From contig NZ_VLNU01000001.1 in the NCBI RefSeq assembly GCF_009765165.1, positions 1,488,001 to 1,552,000 on the forward strand: a stretch of DNA of 64,000 nt. Direction: 5' to 3'. Under the pieces are notes generated by a model. The model worked only from the letters and a program-made list of their open reading frames with translations. It did not search any database and was not told where the DNA came from. The stretch is from Lysobacter panacisoli. GTDB taxonomy: Bacteria; Pseudomonadota; Gammaproteobacteria; Xanthomonadales; Xanthomonadaceae. Below, in pieces: positions 9,101 through 17,494 of the stretch (positions are counted from its first letter, which is position 1; the number at the start of each line of letters is the position of its first letter). The position numbers were made by a program, and so were the translations under genes.

Positions 9101-10050
9101 CATCGTCCGTACCCGCTACCGATGCGCACGCCGCGAACACGCGTCGCGTCGGCCTCGCGCTCGCCGCAACCGGCGCGGTGCTCTTTTCGGCCAAGGCGAT
9201 CCTGGCGAAGTTCCAGTACCGCCACGGCATCGATGCACTCGACGTGCTGGCGCTGCGCATGCTGCTGTCGTTGCCGCTGTTCGTCGCGCTCGGCGTGCGC
9301 GAATCGCTGCGCCCGGGCCATGCACGCATCACGCGCCGCGACTTCGGCCGGATCCTGGTGCTGGGCGTGCTCGGCTACTACCTCTCCAGCCTGTTCGATT
9401 TCTGGGGACTGGAATACGTCCCGGTGTCGCTGGAGCGGCTGATCCTGTTCCTCAATCCGACCTTCGTGCTGCTGATCGGCGTGTTCGCGTTCAAGCGCAA
9501 GGTCGCGCGGCGCGAGTGGGTCGCGCTGGCGGTGAGCTACGCAGGCGTGGCCTTCGTGTTCGTCGAAAACCTGCGCGTGCAGGGCGACCATGTGCTGTTC
9601 GGCAGCGCGCTGGTGCTGTTGGCGGCGCTGAGCTACGCGCTGTACCTGTCGATGTCGGGACAGCTGATCTCGCGCATCGGATCGCTGCGGCTGGTCGCGC
9701 TGGCGATGTGCGTATCCACGGCAGCGACGCTGCTGCATTACGTCATCGCGCGCGATCCGACGCGACTTCTGCACCTCTCGCCGGAGGTGTACGGCCTGGC
9801 CGCGATCAACGCGGTGTTCTGCACGTTCCTGCCGGTGACGTTCACGATGGGTGCCGTCGCGCGGCTGGGCGCGGGAACGGCAGCGCAGCTCTCCGTGCTG
9901 GGGCCGGTATCGCTGGTGTTTCTCGGCGCATGGCTGCTGGGCGAGGCGATCACGCCGATCCAGCTGATCGGTACGGCCGTGGTGCTCGGCGGCGTTCTCC
10001 TGCTGACGCGACCGGGCGCGAACTCGGTGCCGGTGGCGCCGCCGCGCTGA
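9097..10050 (+). CDS. EamA/DMT family transporter
   Basis: A 317-residue inner-membrane protein with about ten hydrophobic segments arranged as two EamA repeats, for example LALAATGAVLFSAKAILAKF in the first and AINAVFCTFLPVTFTMGAVA in the second. EamA proteins export amino acids or other small metabolites. It starts at the ATG overlapping the stop of the aldo/keto reductase. The gene ends 3 bp before the convergent nadV stop. The substrate cannot be told from sequence. Confidence 0.88.
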   Translation: MTSSVPATDAHAANTRRVGLALAATGAVLFSAKAILAKFQYRHGIDALDVLALRMLLSLPLFVALGVRESLRPGHARITRRDFGRILVLGVLGYYLSSLFDFWGLEYVPVSLERLILFLNPTFVLLIGVFAFKRKVARREWVALAVSYAGVAFVFVENLRVQGDHVLFGSALVLLAALSYALYLSMSGQLISRIGSLRLVALAMCVSTAATLLHYVIARDPTRLLHLSPEVYGLAAINAVFCTFLPVTFTMGAVARLGAGTAAQLSVLGPVSLVFLGAWLLGEAITPIQLIGTAVVLGGVLLLTRPGANSVPVAPPR

Positions 10051-10053
10051 TCG

Positions 10054-11478
10054 TTACAGGCGCTCGGCGGCGGCGCGCTCGCGCACCTGCGCCAGCGTCC
10101 AGTCGCGCAGCAGCGTGCCGTTCTCCCACACGGTGACCATCGCGTCTTCGTAACCCGCCGGTGCGTCGGCCACATCGAGGGACACCGCTTCGTCGGCCAG
10201 CGGCACGGTGCGGTAATGACCGGTGGCGGCATTGCGCGCCAGCGTCATGCGTCCGCGCTTGCTGGTCTTGCCCTTGTCGGTCACCGGTTCCTTGTAGACG
10301 TCGATCCAGCATCCATCGACACGCGCGGCCGAGCACTTCAGCGCGAACTTCTGCGTGTCGCGATCCAGCCGTTGCAACAGCGCGCCGCCCATGCCGAAGG
10401 CGAGATTGTCGGTCGCGTAGCCGGCGCTGGTGATGCGTTCGAGGATCGCGCGCAGGCTGGTTGGATCGATACCGTCGCCCTGGATCACGCGCACGTGGTT
10501 GAGCACCTTGAAACCCTTGCCGTTGACGACGTGGCCGAAGGCCTCGTCGAGTCGCTGCAAGCATTGATGGACGACGTCGGCCGGATCGCCGGAGTCGGGA
10601 CGGATCACCACCGTAGCGCCCGACTCGATGACTTCGTCACGCAAGGTCTGGCCCCAGTGCTCCGACACCGCCTTGAAGATGTCGTAGCTGTCCGACACCA
10701 CCGCGACGATCGAACCCGGGCGCGCGAACTGGCGCAGCATGTTGCGGTACGCATCGACCTCGCGATCGCGGCCCCACGCGGTGATCGTGCTGTGCTCGGC
10801 GGCGGGAATCGAGAAGCCCGCCATCGGTTCGTGGTAGTACGCGCGCGCCGCGAGCAGGCCCGCCACCGTGTCGGTACCGAGGAAATTCACCAGGTGCGAC
10901 AGGCCGCCGATCGCCGCGGATTCCGCGCTGGACACGCCACGCGCGCCGAAGTCGTGCAGCTTGAACGGCAACTGCGCCTCGACGTCGTCGCTGGTGCGTT
11001 CCAGGAACTGGCGCAGCGTCTGCCGTGCGTGCCAGCTCACCGTCGCGACCGTCACCGGATACCACAGGCGCAGCAGCAATGTTTCGATGTAGGACGGTAC
11101 CCAGAACGCGTCCGGATCGGTGGATTCGATGGTCACCAGCGCCTGGTGCGTCGGTACGACGCTGCCTTCCGCGACCGCGCGGATGCGCAGCGGCAGGCGG
11201 CCTTCGTGGCGATCGACGACGCGCCGCCAGCCGGCTTCGTTGAACGGCTCGCCGTGGGCGGCGAAGAGATCGCGCGCCTCGTCGACGTGCGCGTGCGTCA
11301 CCGGTCGGCCGAGGTACTCCTTGAGGATGGTCTGCAGCCCGAAGAAAAGCGTGCGGTCGTACACGCCGCCGCGCGACTCGACGTAGAAGAACGTCGCGTC
11401 GGTGCGCGGCGGATACTGCAGCCAGTGGCTCGCCTTGTAGCTGTCGGTGTTGAGCAGCAGGTTGTCGAGGTAATGCAT
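10054..11478 (-). CDS. nadV: Nicotinamide phosphoribosyltransferase
   Basis: A 474-residue type II phosphoribosyltransferase of the NAMPT/NadV family. It makes nicotinamide mononucleotide from nicotinamide and PRPP, the one-step NAD salvage route. Hallmarks are NTDSYKASHW (10-19), HDFGARGVSS (175-184), FLGTDTVAGL, PAAEHSTITAWG with the likely catalytic H229, VVSDSYDIFKAV, and VVIRPDSGDPADV. The length and motifs separate it from nicotinate phosphoribosyltransferase (PncB). No Nudix, NadM or regulator gene is adjacent. The RluE-like gene upstream is on the same strand, with 28 bp between its stop and the nadV start, so they may be cotranscribed. Confidence 0.93.
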   Translation of the reverse strand: MHYLDNLLLNTDSYKASHWLQYPPRTDATFFYVESRGGVYDRTLFFGLQTILKEYLGRPVTHAHVDEARDLFAAHGEPFNEAGWRRVVDRHEGRLPLRIRAVAEGSVVPTHQALVTIESTDPDAFWVPSYIETLLLRLWYPVTVATVSWHARQTLRQFLERTSDDVEAQLPFKLHDFGARGVSSAESAAIGGLSHLVNFLGTDTVAGLLAARAYYHEPMAGFSIPAAEHSTITAWGRDREVDAYRNMLRQFARPGSIVAVVSDSYDIFKAVSEHWGQTLRDEVIESGATVVIRPDSGDPADVVHQCLQRLDEAFGHVVNGKGFKVLNHVRVIQGDGIDPTSLRAILERITSAGYATDNLAFGMGGALLQRLDRDTQKFALKCSAARVDGCWIDVYKEPVTDKGKTSKRGRMTLARNAATGHYRTVPLADEAVSLDVADAPAGYEDAMVTVWENGTLLRDWTLAQVRERAAAERL

Positions 11479-11506
11479 GGCGGCTCCAGCATCGTGCCCC
11501 GCGCGC

Positions 11507-12043
11507 TCAGTCGCAGATGCGCCACTCGCCGGGCATCAAAGTATCCAGCCGATGCGCGCCGATCGCCACGCGCACCAGTCGCAGCGTCGGCAGTCCGACC
11601 GCGGCGGTCATGCGCCGTACCTGGCGATTGCGGCCTTCGCTGATGGTCAGTTCGAGCCAGGCATCGGGCACGGTCTTGCGAAAACGCACCGGTGGATCGC
11701 GCGGCCACAGGGCCGGATCGTCGATGCGTCGCGCCTTGGCAGGACGGGTCGGTCCGTCGTTGAGTGTCACGCCGCGGCGCAGCGCGTCGATATGGTCATC
11801 GTGCGGTTCGCCCTCCACCTGCACGAAGTAGGTCTTGGGCGACTTGTGGCGCGGATCGGTCAAACGGTGCGCGAGCGCACCGTCGTCGGTGAGCAGCAGC
11901 AGTCCTTCGCTGTCGTGGTCCAGCCGGCCCGCCGCGTAGACATCGGGCGGCAGGCCGAACTCCGCCAGCGTGCGTCGCGGCGGCGTGCTGCGGTCGGTGA
12001 ACTGACACAGCACGCCGTAAGGCTTGTTGAACGCGATGAGCAT
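11507..12043 (-). CDS. rluE: RluE-like rRNA pseudouridine synthase
   Basis: A 178-residue RsuA/RluE-type pseudouridine synthase without an S4 domain, a layout matching E. coli RluE, which modifies 23S rRNA U2457. The catalytic aspartate is D42 in [15 protein letters not shown]. Other motifs are [26 protein letters not shown] and the opening [11 protein letters not shown]. The ATG at 12043 is chosen because it precedes the conserved first strand ([10 protein letters not shown]). An in-frame ATG at 12100 would translate part of a dispersed repeat and is rejected. Confidence 0.85.
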   Translation of the reverse strand: MLIAFNKPYGVLCQFTDRSTPPRRTLAEFGLPPDVYAAGRLDHDSEGLLLLTDDGALAHRLTDPRHKSPKTYFVQVEGEPHDDHIDALRRGVTLNDGPTRPAKARRIDDPALWPRDPPVRFRKTVPDAWLELTISEGRNRQVRRMTAAVGLPTLRLVRVAIGAHRLDTLMPGEWRICD

Positions 12044-12074
12044 GGGAAGCGACGGCTCGAGATGGACGATGCCG

Positions 12075-12172
12075 TCATCCCCGCGAAGGCGGGGATCCAA
12101 CTCGACGGCCTATCTCCGGTCTCCGCAGAGGTGATGCATCGGACAGTTGGATTCCCGCCTTCGCGGGATGAC
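12075..12172. repeat. REPIN-like inverted pair of REP elements
   Basis: Two short imperfect-palindrome units face each other: 12075-12100 (GTCATCCCCGCGAAGGCGGG...) and 12148-12172, its near reverse complement. A degenerate third unit lies at 12203-12226. Each unit can form a CCCGC/GCGGG stem, and the pair can form a larger hairpin. This matches the REP-doublet (REPIN) pattern of proteobacterial intergenic spacers. The same units recur at 28501-28627. Confidence 0.8.
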
Positions 12173-12241
12173 GGCCTTGGCGGAAGCGACGGATGAACGC
12201 CCGGATTCCCGCTTTACAGCAATGACGAACTCCGCGACCCG

Positions 12242-13093
12242 TTACGGCTTCACGAAGCGCAGCGTCATGCGATCGCTTTCGCCGATCGCCTTGTACTTGG
12301 CGTCGTCCTTGGCGTCGTGCTGGTTGGTCGGCGGCAGCGTCCACACGCCATTGGGATGGTCGGCGGTGTCCTTCGCATTCGCATTGACCTCGCTCTTCGC
12401 GTCAAGCTTGAAGCCGGCCTTTTGCGCCAGTTCGATCACCAGCGCTTCGGTGAGGTAACCGGACGTCTTCATCTTCTCCAGGTCGGTGCCCGGCTTGGCG
12501 CGATGGTCGACCACGCCAAGCGTGCCGCCCGGCTTGAGCACGTCGAAGAACGCCTTGAAGTACGCATCCGCCGTGCCGTCGTCGACCCAGTTGTGCGCGT
12601 TGCGGAACGTCAGCACCAGGTCGGCCGAACCGGCCGGACCGAAGTTCGGTGCCTTCGGATCGAAGTTGCGCACCGCCGGCTTGCCGTACACCGCGGTGTT
12701 GGCGAAGCGCTCGTCGAGCGCCTTGCTCTGGCGGTAGCGATACTGCGGCTGGTTCGGGATCGCGGGGTCGTACATGGCCGCGACGTACTGGCCGCCGTCC
12801 TTCAGGTACGGCGCGAGTATCTCGGTGTACCAGCCGCCGCCAGGCGTGATCTCGATGACGTTCTGGTTCGGCTTGAGGCCGAAGAACGACAGCGTCTCGG
12901 CCGGATGGCGGTACTGGTCGCGCAGCACGTTCTTGGCATCGCGCGCGGGCGAGCGCAGCGCGGCCTGCAGTGCGGGATCGACCGCAGTCGCGGCAGTCGC
13001 CTTGGCGGCGGGCTTCGACTTGGCCTGCGCGGCGACGTCGGCGTGTGCGATCAGCAGGGCGGGAACCAGTGCGGCGAGCAGCAGACGTTTCAT
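12242..13093 (-). CDS. Exported class I methyltransferase-like protein
   Basis: A 283-residue protein with a clear signal peptide (MKRLLLAALVPALLIAHADV, cleavage near AAQ). The mature part has a Rossmann methyltransferase motif I, VIEITPGGGWYTEILAPYL, then VLTFRNAHNW and LKPGGTLGVVDH. It belongs to the group annotated as predicted methyltransferases (COG4798-like). A periplasmic location is odd for an SAM-dependent enzyme, since SAM is cytoplasmic; it may bind another ligand. The start at 13093 is preferred over the ATG four codons upstream (13105) because the signal peptide begins there. Confidence 0.75.
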   Translation of the reverse strand: MKRLLLAALVPALLIAHADVAAQAKSKPAAKATAATAVDPALQAALRSPARDAKNVLRDQYRHPAETLSFFGLKPNQNVIEITPGGGWYTEILAPYLKDGGQYVAAMYDPAIPNQPQYRYRQSKALDERFANTAVYGKPAVRNFDPKAPNFGPAGSADLVLTFRNAHNWVDDGTADAYFKAFFDVLKPGGTLGVVDHRAKPGTDLEKMKTSGYLTEALVIELAQKAGFKLDAKSEVNANAKDTADHPNGVWTLPPTNQHDAKDDAKYKAIGESDRMTLRFVKP

Positions 13094-13157
13094 GCGGTGC
13101 TCCATTGCCTTCGGGAAGGGGCCGCCAGACTAGCGCGTGGACGTGAAGGCGGCCACG

Positions 13158-14132
13158 TCAACGAACGGCACGTGCGCCGGGCTTGTTCGCCTTCTTCGGC
13201 TTGGCGCGCGCCGTCTTCTTCGCGGCGCGGGCGCCGGCGGGCGCCATCGCATCGCTGCTGGCGTAAACCTCCGCTTCGCCGAGCAGCCAGTCGCGGAACG
13301 TCGCCAGCCCGCGATGGTCCGCCGAGCGCGACGGGTAGACGAGGTAGTGCGCGAATTCCGTCTTCAGCCGCTCGTCGAACAGCTCGACCAGCCTGCCGGC
13401 CTCGATCAGCGGGCGCGCCAGGGTGATGCGCCCGAGCACGATGCCCATGCCTTCGGCAGCGGCACGGTGCAGGTTCTCCGAATCGTCGAAGATCGCCACG
13501 AAGCGCGCCGGCGGCGAACCGCCATAACGCGCGAACCATTCGCTCCAGCGCCCGCCCGGCGCACCGAGCAGCGGGAACTCGCTGAGCGTGGCGAGCGTCG
13601 GCCGGCCGAGGCGTTCGATCAGCTTCGGGCTTGCGGTCGGCGTCATCCAGTCGTCGAACAGGTGCACCGCTTCCAGTCCCGGCCACTTGCCCGGACCAAA
13701 GCGGATGCCGGCGTCAATCGAGCTCTCGCGCGCGAAATCGATCGGATCGATGTTCGACTGCAGGCTGATCTCCAGCTGCGGGTGCGCGGCGAGGAAACTC
13801 GGCAGGCGCGGCACCAGCCAGCTGGATGCGAACGAGGGCATCAGGGTCAGCGCGAGCGCATCGTCGCGGCGTCCGCGTCGCGGCTGCAGGGCCTGCTCGA
13901 TCGCTTCCAGATGCGGTGCGATGCGGTCGAACAGGGCTTGGCCGTGCTCGGTGAGTTTCACGCCGCGCGCGCCACGCACGAACAGGCGGCGGTCGAGGCG
14001 TTCCTCGATCGCGCGGATCTGGTGGCTCAGGGCGCTGACGGTCAGATGCATCGACTCGGCCGCGCGGGTCAGGTTGCCGGTGCGTGCGGCGGCGATGAAA
14101 CCGAGCAGTGCCTGCAGCGGTGGACGGCTCAT
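13158..14132 (-). CDS. LysR family transcriptional regulator
   Basis: A 324-residue LTTR. The N-terminal helix-turn-helix (about 4-62) reads ALLGFIAAARTGNLTRAAES then TVSALSHQIRAIEERLDRRL. The effector-binding domain spans about 90-295 and resembles the GcvA/AmpR subgroup. An unusual lysine- and alanine-rich tail follows (residues 298-324, AAKKTARAKPKKANK), perhaps a non-specific DNA contact. It is divergent from the 69-residue gene at 14298. LTTRs commonly control the divergent neighbour, so that gene is the first candidate target. Confidence 0.9.
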   Translation of the reverse strand: MSRPPLQALLGFIAAARTGNLTRAAESMHLTVSALSHQIRAIEERLDRRLFVRGARGVKLTEHGQALFDRIAPHLEAIEQALQPRRGRRDDALALTLMPSFASSWLVPRLPSFLAAHPQLEISLQSNIDPIDFARESSIDAGIRFGPGKWPGLEAVHLFDDWMTPTASPKLIERLGRPTLATLSEFPLLGAPGGRWSEWFARYGGSPPARFVAIFDDSENLHRAAAEGMGIVLGRITLARPLIEAGRLVELFDERLKTEFAHYLVYPSRSADHRGLATFRDWLLGEAEVYASSDAMAPAGARAAKKTARAKPKKANKPGARAVR

Positions 14133-14297
14133 GCGACCCCTCCGGAAAGCCGCGTCCTGCGGCCCTCAGCGTTTAGATGGATTCAAGCCTGACTTGCGAA
14201 ACGGTCGCTTTTTCGGGCGATCCGGCGGGCGTATCTTGCAACGCACTCAAGGAAGTTGTCCACGCCAGGACGCCGCCAAGCGCACCAGGAGTACGCC

Positions 14298-14507
14298 ATG
14301 AACGTGTTCACCAATCTGCTGTTCCTGCAGGGCCATCTGGCCGACCCGCACCTGTTCGACGACGAAGACGACCGTTACGCCAAGGGCTATGGCAACCGCA
14401 TTGCCTCGGAACGCTTCTTCGCGCCGCTGGGCCATCACAAGACCGTCCGTACTCGCGATGCCGACGCGCCGCAGGGTCTGGACCTCGCCCTGGACGGCTG
14501 TCGCTGA
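14298..14507 (+). CDS. Small hypothetical protein (69 aa)
   Basis: A short acidic, soluble protein (MNVFTNLLFLQGHLADPHLF, then DDEDDRYAKGYGNR). AGGAG lies 7 nt before the ATG and a strong terminator follows at 14564-14599, so this is a complete small transcription unit. It diverges from the LysR gene with a 165-bp spacer. I do not recognise a family. The motif ADPHLFDD followed by GYGNRIASERFF would be the part to search for conservation. Confidence 0.6.
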   Translation: MNVFTNLLFLQGHLADPHLFDDEDDRYAKGYGNRIASERFFAPLGHHKTVRTRDADAPQGLDLALDGCR

Positions 14508-14563
14508 TCCCATCGCGAGCGTCTGACGCGCACGCCAACCCCATACCCGCCTTCCTCCCCCAG

Positions 14564-14599
14564 CGCGCCGCCGGCCTCGTCCGCGGCGCGTTTTCTTTT
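14564..14599 (+). terminator. Rho-independent terminator
   Basis: The stem CGCGCCGC (14564-14571) pairs with GCGGCGCG (14583-14590) and is followed directly by TTTTCTTTT. It ends the 69-residue gene and insulates the iron-uptake operon downstream. Confidence 0.85.
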
Positions 14600-14698
14600 G
14601 CGCGTCGCCGAGCGGCCCATCCCGAGTTCCCGGCCATCCAGCCATCGGCGTCGGGCGCCGGCCCTGCTTGGTCCTGAACGGGGTCCTGCCTTACAATC

Positions 14699-14717
14699 GA
14701 TAACGATTCTTATTTAT
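14699..14717 (+). promoter_or_regulatory. Fur-box-like operator before siderophore receptor
   Basis: The AT-rich stretch GATAACGATTCTTATTTAT stands out in GC-rich DNA, about 70 bp before the receptor start. It agrees with much of the Fur consensus GATAATGATAATCATTATC, especially the left half. Its position suits iron repression of the 14787-19105 operon. It is called by eye only. Confidence 0.6.
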
Positions 14718-14786
14718 GTTGGCCACCGGTGCCATGCCGGTCGCGGCCCAGGGACGGGCAGGTCGACTCCTTCCTTCAGGCCCCCT

Positions 14787-16913
14787 ATGTCCATCCGTCC
14801 TCGCGTTCGCTCCCTGCCGGCCTCGGTCCGGCTCGTCCTGACCGGTCTCTTCATGGCCGGCGCTTCCTCTGCCGCATTCGCCCAGTCCGCGCCGGCGCGG
14901 GACAGCGCCACCGACCTCGACTCGGTCGAAGTCCGCGCGCCGATCGCCCGCAGCAGCGGCACCGTCACCAAGACCGACACGCCGATCCGCGAGATCCCGC
15001 AGTCGATCTCGGTGGTGACCGACCAGCAGATGCGCGATCGCGCAGTCCACGGCGTCGAGGAAGCGGTGTGGTACACGGCCGGTGCGCAGGGCGGCGGCTA
15101 CGGCGGCGATCCGCGCAGCGACTGGTTGCTGCTGCGCGGCTTCACGCCGGCGCGCTACATGGACGGCCTGTCGCTGGCGGAAGGTTCCGGCACCGGCATC
15201 ACCCGCATCGAACCGTACGGCCTGGAGCGCATCGAAGTACTGAAGGGCCCGTCGTCGGTGACCTACGGCGCGATGCCTCCGGGCGGCATGATCAACTACG
15301 TCAGCAAGCGTCCGACCGAAGAAGCGCTGCGTGAAGTCGAACTGCAGGTCGGCAGCTACGACATGTTCCAGCTCGCCGGCGATTTCGGCGGCAAGCTGAC
15401 CGACGATGGCGTGTGGACATATCGCCTCACCGCGCTGGCGCGCAACAGCGACGACCAGGTCGACTACGTGCACGACGACCGCTACTACTTCGCGCCCTCA
15501 CTGACGTGGAAGCCGGACGAGGCCAACTCGCTGACGCTGCTCGCGCGCTGGCAGAAGAACGACACCGTCGCCGGCGCAGGCTTCCTGCCGGCGGAAGGGA
15601 CGCTGCTGCCGAACCCGCACGGCAAGATCCCGGCGGACCGTTTCACCGGTGAGCCGGGGTACAACAATTACGACAAGACGATGGCGTCGGTCGGCTGGGA
15701 GTACTTCCACGACTTCGGCGGCGGCACCACGTTCCGCCAGAACCTGCGCTACGGCGAGACGACGATCGACCCGAGCACGTCGGTCGGCGCGTTCGGCCTG
15801 CTGGCCGACCAGCGCACGCTGTTCCGCTACCTGTGGAACACCGAGGAAGAGAGCAAGACTTTCGGCGTCGACAACCAGCTGCAGTTCGAGTTCAACACCG
15901 GCGCGGCGCAGCACACGCTGCTGACCGGCCTGGACTACCGTCGCCTGCGCAATGAGTACGCCTCGGCATTCGCGTTCACCGCACCGACGCTGGACATCTT
16001 CAATCCGGTGTACGGCGCGCCGATCGTCGAGCCCGACTTCACCTCGCGCACGCGCCAGGAGCAGTCGCAGTTCGGCCTGTACGCGCAGGACCAGATCAAG
16101 GTCGGTCGCTGGGTGGCGACGCTGGGCGCACGCCAGGACTGGGTCGGCACCGATACGCATGAAGTCATCGGCGGTGCGCAGGGCCATCAGAGCGACGACA
16201 AGTTCTCCGGTCGTGTCGGTGTGAACTACCTGTTCGATAACGGCATCGCGCCGTACGTGGGCTGGTCGCAGTCGTTCCAGCCGACGGTGGGCACCGACTT
16301 CGCCGGCAACGCGTTCGTGCCGACCACGGGCGAACAGATCGAAGCGGGCGTGAAGTACCAGCCGGCCAGCAACCGCATCCTCGCCACGCTGGCCGTGTAC
16401 AAGCTGGTGCAGGAGAACACGCTGGTGGTCGATCCGAACCACACGCTGTATTCGATCCAGCAGGGCGAAACGGAAGTGCAGGGCGTCGAGCTGGAAGGCC
16501 GCTGGAACATCGGCAACGGCCTGAGCGTGTACGGCGCGTACGCGTACATCGACTCGGAAGTCACCAAGTCGACCGATCCGCTGTCGCTGGGCGCGGAAAT
16601 CCCGCTGCAGCCCAAGCAGTCGGCCTCGCTCGGCGCGGACTACACCATCACCTCCGGCGTGCTGGCAGGCCTGGGCTTCGGCGCCGGCGTGCGCTACACC
16701 GGCGAGCACTTCGGCGACGCGTACAACCTGTGGGAAACGCCGTCGTACACGCTGTTCGACGCCGCCGTGCACTACGACATCGGTGCGTGGCGCCTGCAGC
16801 TGAACGCGGCGAACGTGGGCGACAAGGAGTACGTGAGCGCCTGCAACAGCGTCACCTGGTGCTACTACGGCTATCCGCGCACGATCACCGCGACCGCGCG
16901 ACTGCAGTGGTAA
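14787..16913 (+). CDS. TonB-dependent siderophore receptor
   Basis: A 708-residue outer-membrane receptor. The signal peptide ends near residue 32 (SSAAFA|QS). The plug domain (about 45-165) contains TPIREIPQSISVVTDQQM, LLLRGFTPARYMDGL and RIEVLKGPSSVTYG, followed by a 22-strand barrel ending in the aromatic residue W (TATARLQW). CNSVTWCYYGYPRTI near the end is typical of FhuA/FoxA-type ferric hydroxamate receptors (family-level inference). The ATG at 14787 starts the signal peptide; a longer upstream reading frame lacks one. It leads an operon with two small membrane proteins and a PepSY protein. Confidence 0.93.
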   Translation: MSIRPRVRSLPASVRLVLTGLFMAGASSAAFAQSAPARDSATDLDSVEVRAPIARSSGTVTKTDTPIREIPQSISVVTDQQMRDRAVHGVEEAVWYTAGAQGGGYGGDPRSDWLLLRGFTPARYMDGLSLAEGSGTGITRIEPYGLERIEVLKGPSSVTYGAMPPGGMINYVSKRPTEEALREVELQVGSYDMFQLAGDFGGKLTDDGVWTYRLTALARNSDDQVDYVHDDRYYFAPSLTWKPDEANSLTLLARWQKNDTVAGAGFLPAEGTLLPNPHGKIPADRFTGEPGYNNYDKTMASVGWEYFHDFGGGTTFRQNLRYGETTIDPSTSVGAFGLLADQRTLFRYLWNTEEESKTFGVDNQLQFEFNTGAAQHTLLTGLDYRRLRNEYASAFAFTAPTLDIFNPVYGAPIVEPDFTSRTRQEQSQFGLYAQDQIKVGRWVATLGARQDWVGTDTHEVIGGAQGHQSDDKFSGRVGVNYLFDNGIAPYVGWSQSFQPTVGTDFAGNAFVPTTGEQIEAGVKYQPASNRILATLAVYKLVQENTLVVDPNHTLYSIQQGETEVQGVELEGRWNIGNGLSVYGAYAYIDSEVTKSTDPLSLGAEIPLQPKQSASLGADYTITSGVLAGLGFGAGVRYTGEHFGDAYNLWETPSYTLFDAAVHYDIGAWRLQLNAANVGDKEYVSACNSVTWCYYGYPRTITATARLQW

Positions 16914-16945
16914 CCGGATAGAACTTACTCGCTAGAGTCGTACGC

Positions 16946-17227
16946 ATGAGCCTGCTCGTCGCCATTGCCGCCGCCACCACCGCGATGCTCTCCGCCGCTG
17001 CGTTCTACGCTGCATCGGAGCATTGCCGTTGGCCAGCGTGGAAGCGCCGCGGCGCGAGGGGCCGCGTCGTCGGCAGCGCGCTGGCGGTGGCTTCGCTGGC
17101 GTTGTGGATCGCGCAGCTCGGTGTCGGCGCCGGGCTGTGCGCGATGATGGGCAGCTGGATGCTGGTGGTGATCGCGTTGCCCTACATCGCGTGGCGCACC
17201 GCGCCGGCCGACGGGAGCGCGCGCTGA
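16946..17227 (+). CDS. Small iron-operon membrane protein (DUF3325-like)
   Basis: A 93-residue protein with three hydrophobic segments (about 3-24, 44-65 and 71-85) separated by a basic loop KRRGARGR. It starts 32 bp after the receptor and its TGA overlaps the next ATG. Short proteins of this size and topology (DUF3325) accompany TonB receptors and PepSY reductases in iron clusters of Pseudomonas and xanthomonads; the family match is from memory. The likely role is in ferric-siderophore handling at the inner membrane. Confidence 0.65.
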   Translation: MSLLVAIAAATTAMLSAAAFYAASEHCRWPAWKRRGARGRVVGSALAVASLALWIAQLGVGAGLCAMMGSWMLVVIALPYIAWRTAPADGSAR

Positions 17228-17490
17228 TGTGGGCGCGCGCGCTGGCCGGCATCGTGCCCGGGTTCCTGCTGTCGGCGGGACTCGTGGGCCTGCTCACGTG
17301 GTCGCTGCCGGGTTCGTGGCAGGGCACGCTGGTGCCCGGCATCGTCGCGTTCTTCGCGGTGTGGATCGGTGTGATGGCGGCGAGTTTCCAGTTCGCCAAC
17401 GGCAAGCGCGCCTGGGCGTGTCTCAGCGCGCTGGCCCTCGCGACGCTCGGTGCGTTGTGGGTGCTGCAAACCCTGCGCTGGATCGAGTGA
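17227..17490 (+). CDS. Small iron-operon membrane protein (DUF3649-like)
   Basis: An 87-residue protein with three hydrophobic stretches (ALAGIVPGFLLSAGLVGLLT, LVPGIVAFFAVWIGVMAASF, ACLSALALATLGALWVL). Its ATG overlaps the TGA of the gene before it, indicating translational coupling. The layout matches DUF3649 'iron uptake' proteins found with PepSY proteins, although I cannot verify the domain. The next gene follows after 4 bp. Confidence 0.65.
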   Translation: MWARALAGIVPGFLLSAGLVGLLTWSLPGSWQGTLVPGIVAFFAVWIGVMAASFQFANGKRAWACLSALALATLGALWVLQTLRWIE

Positions 17491-17494
17491 CGTC

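Noticed and set aside
12043..12100. Extended N-terminus for rluE
   Set aside because: The extra codons come from a REP element; the conserved fold begins at 12043.
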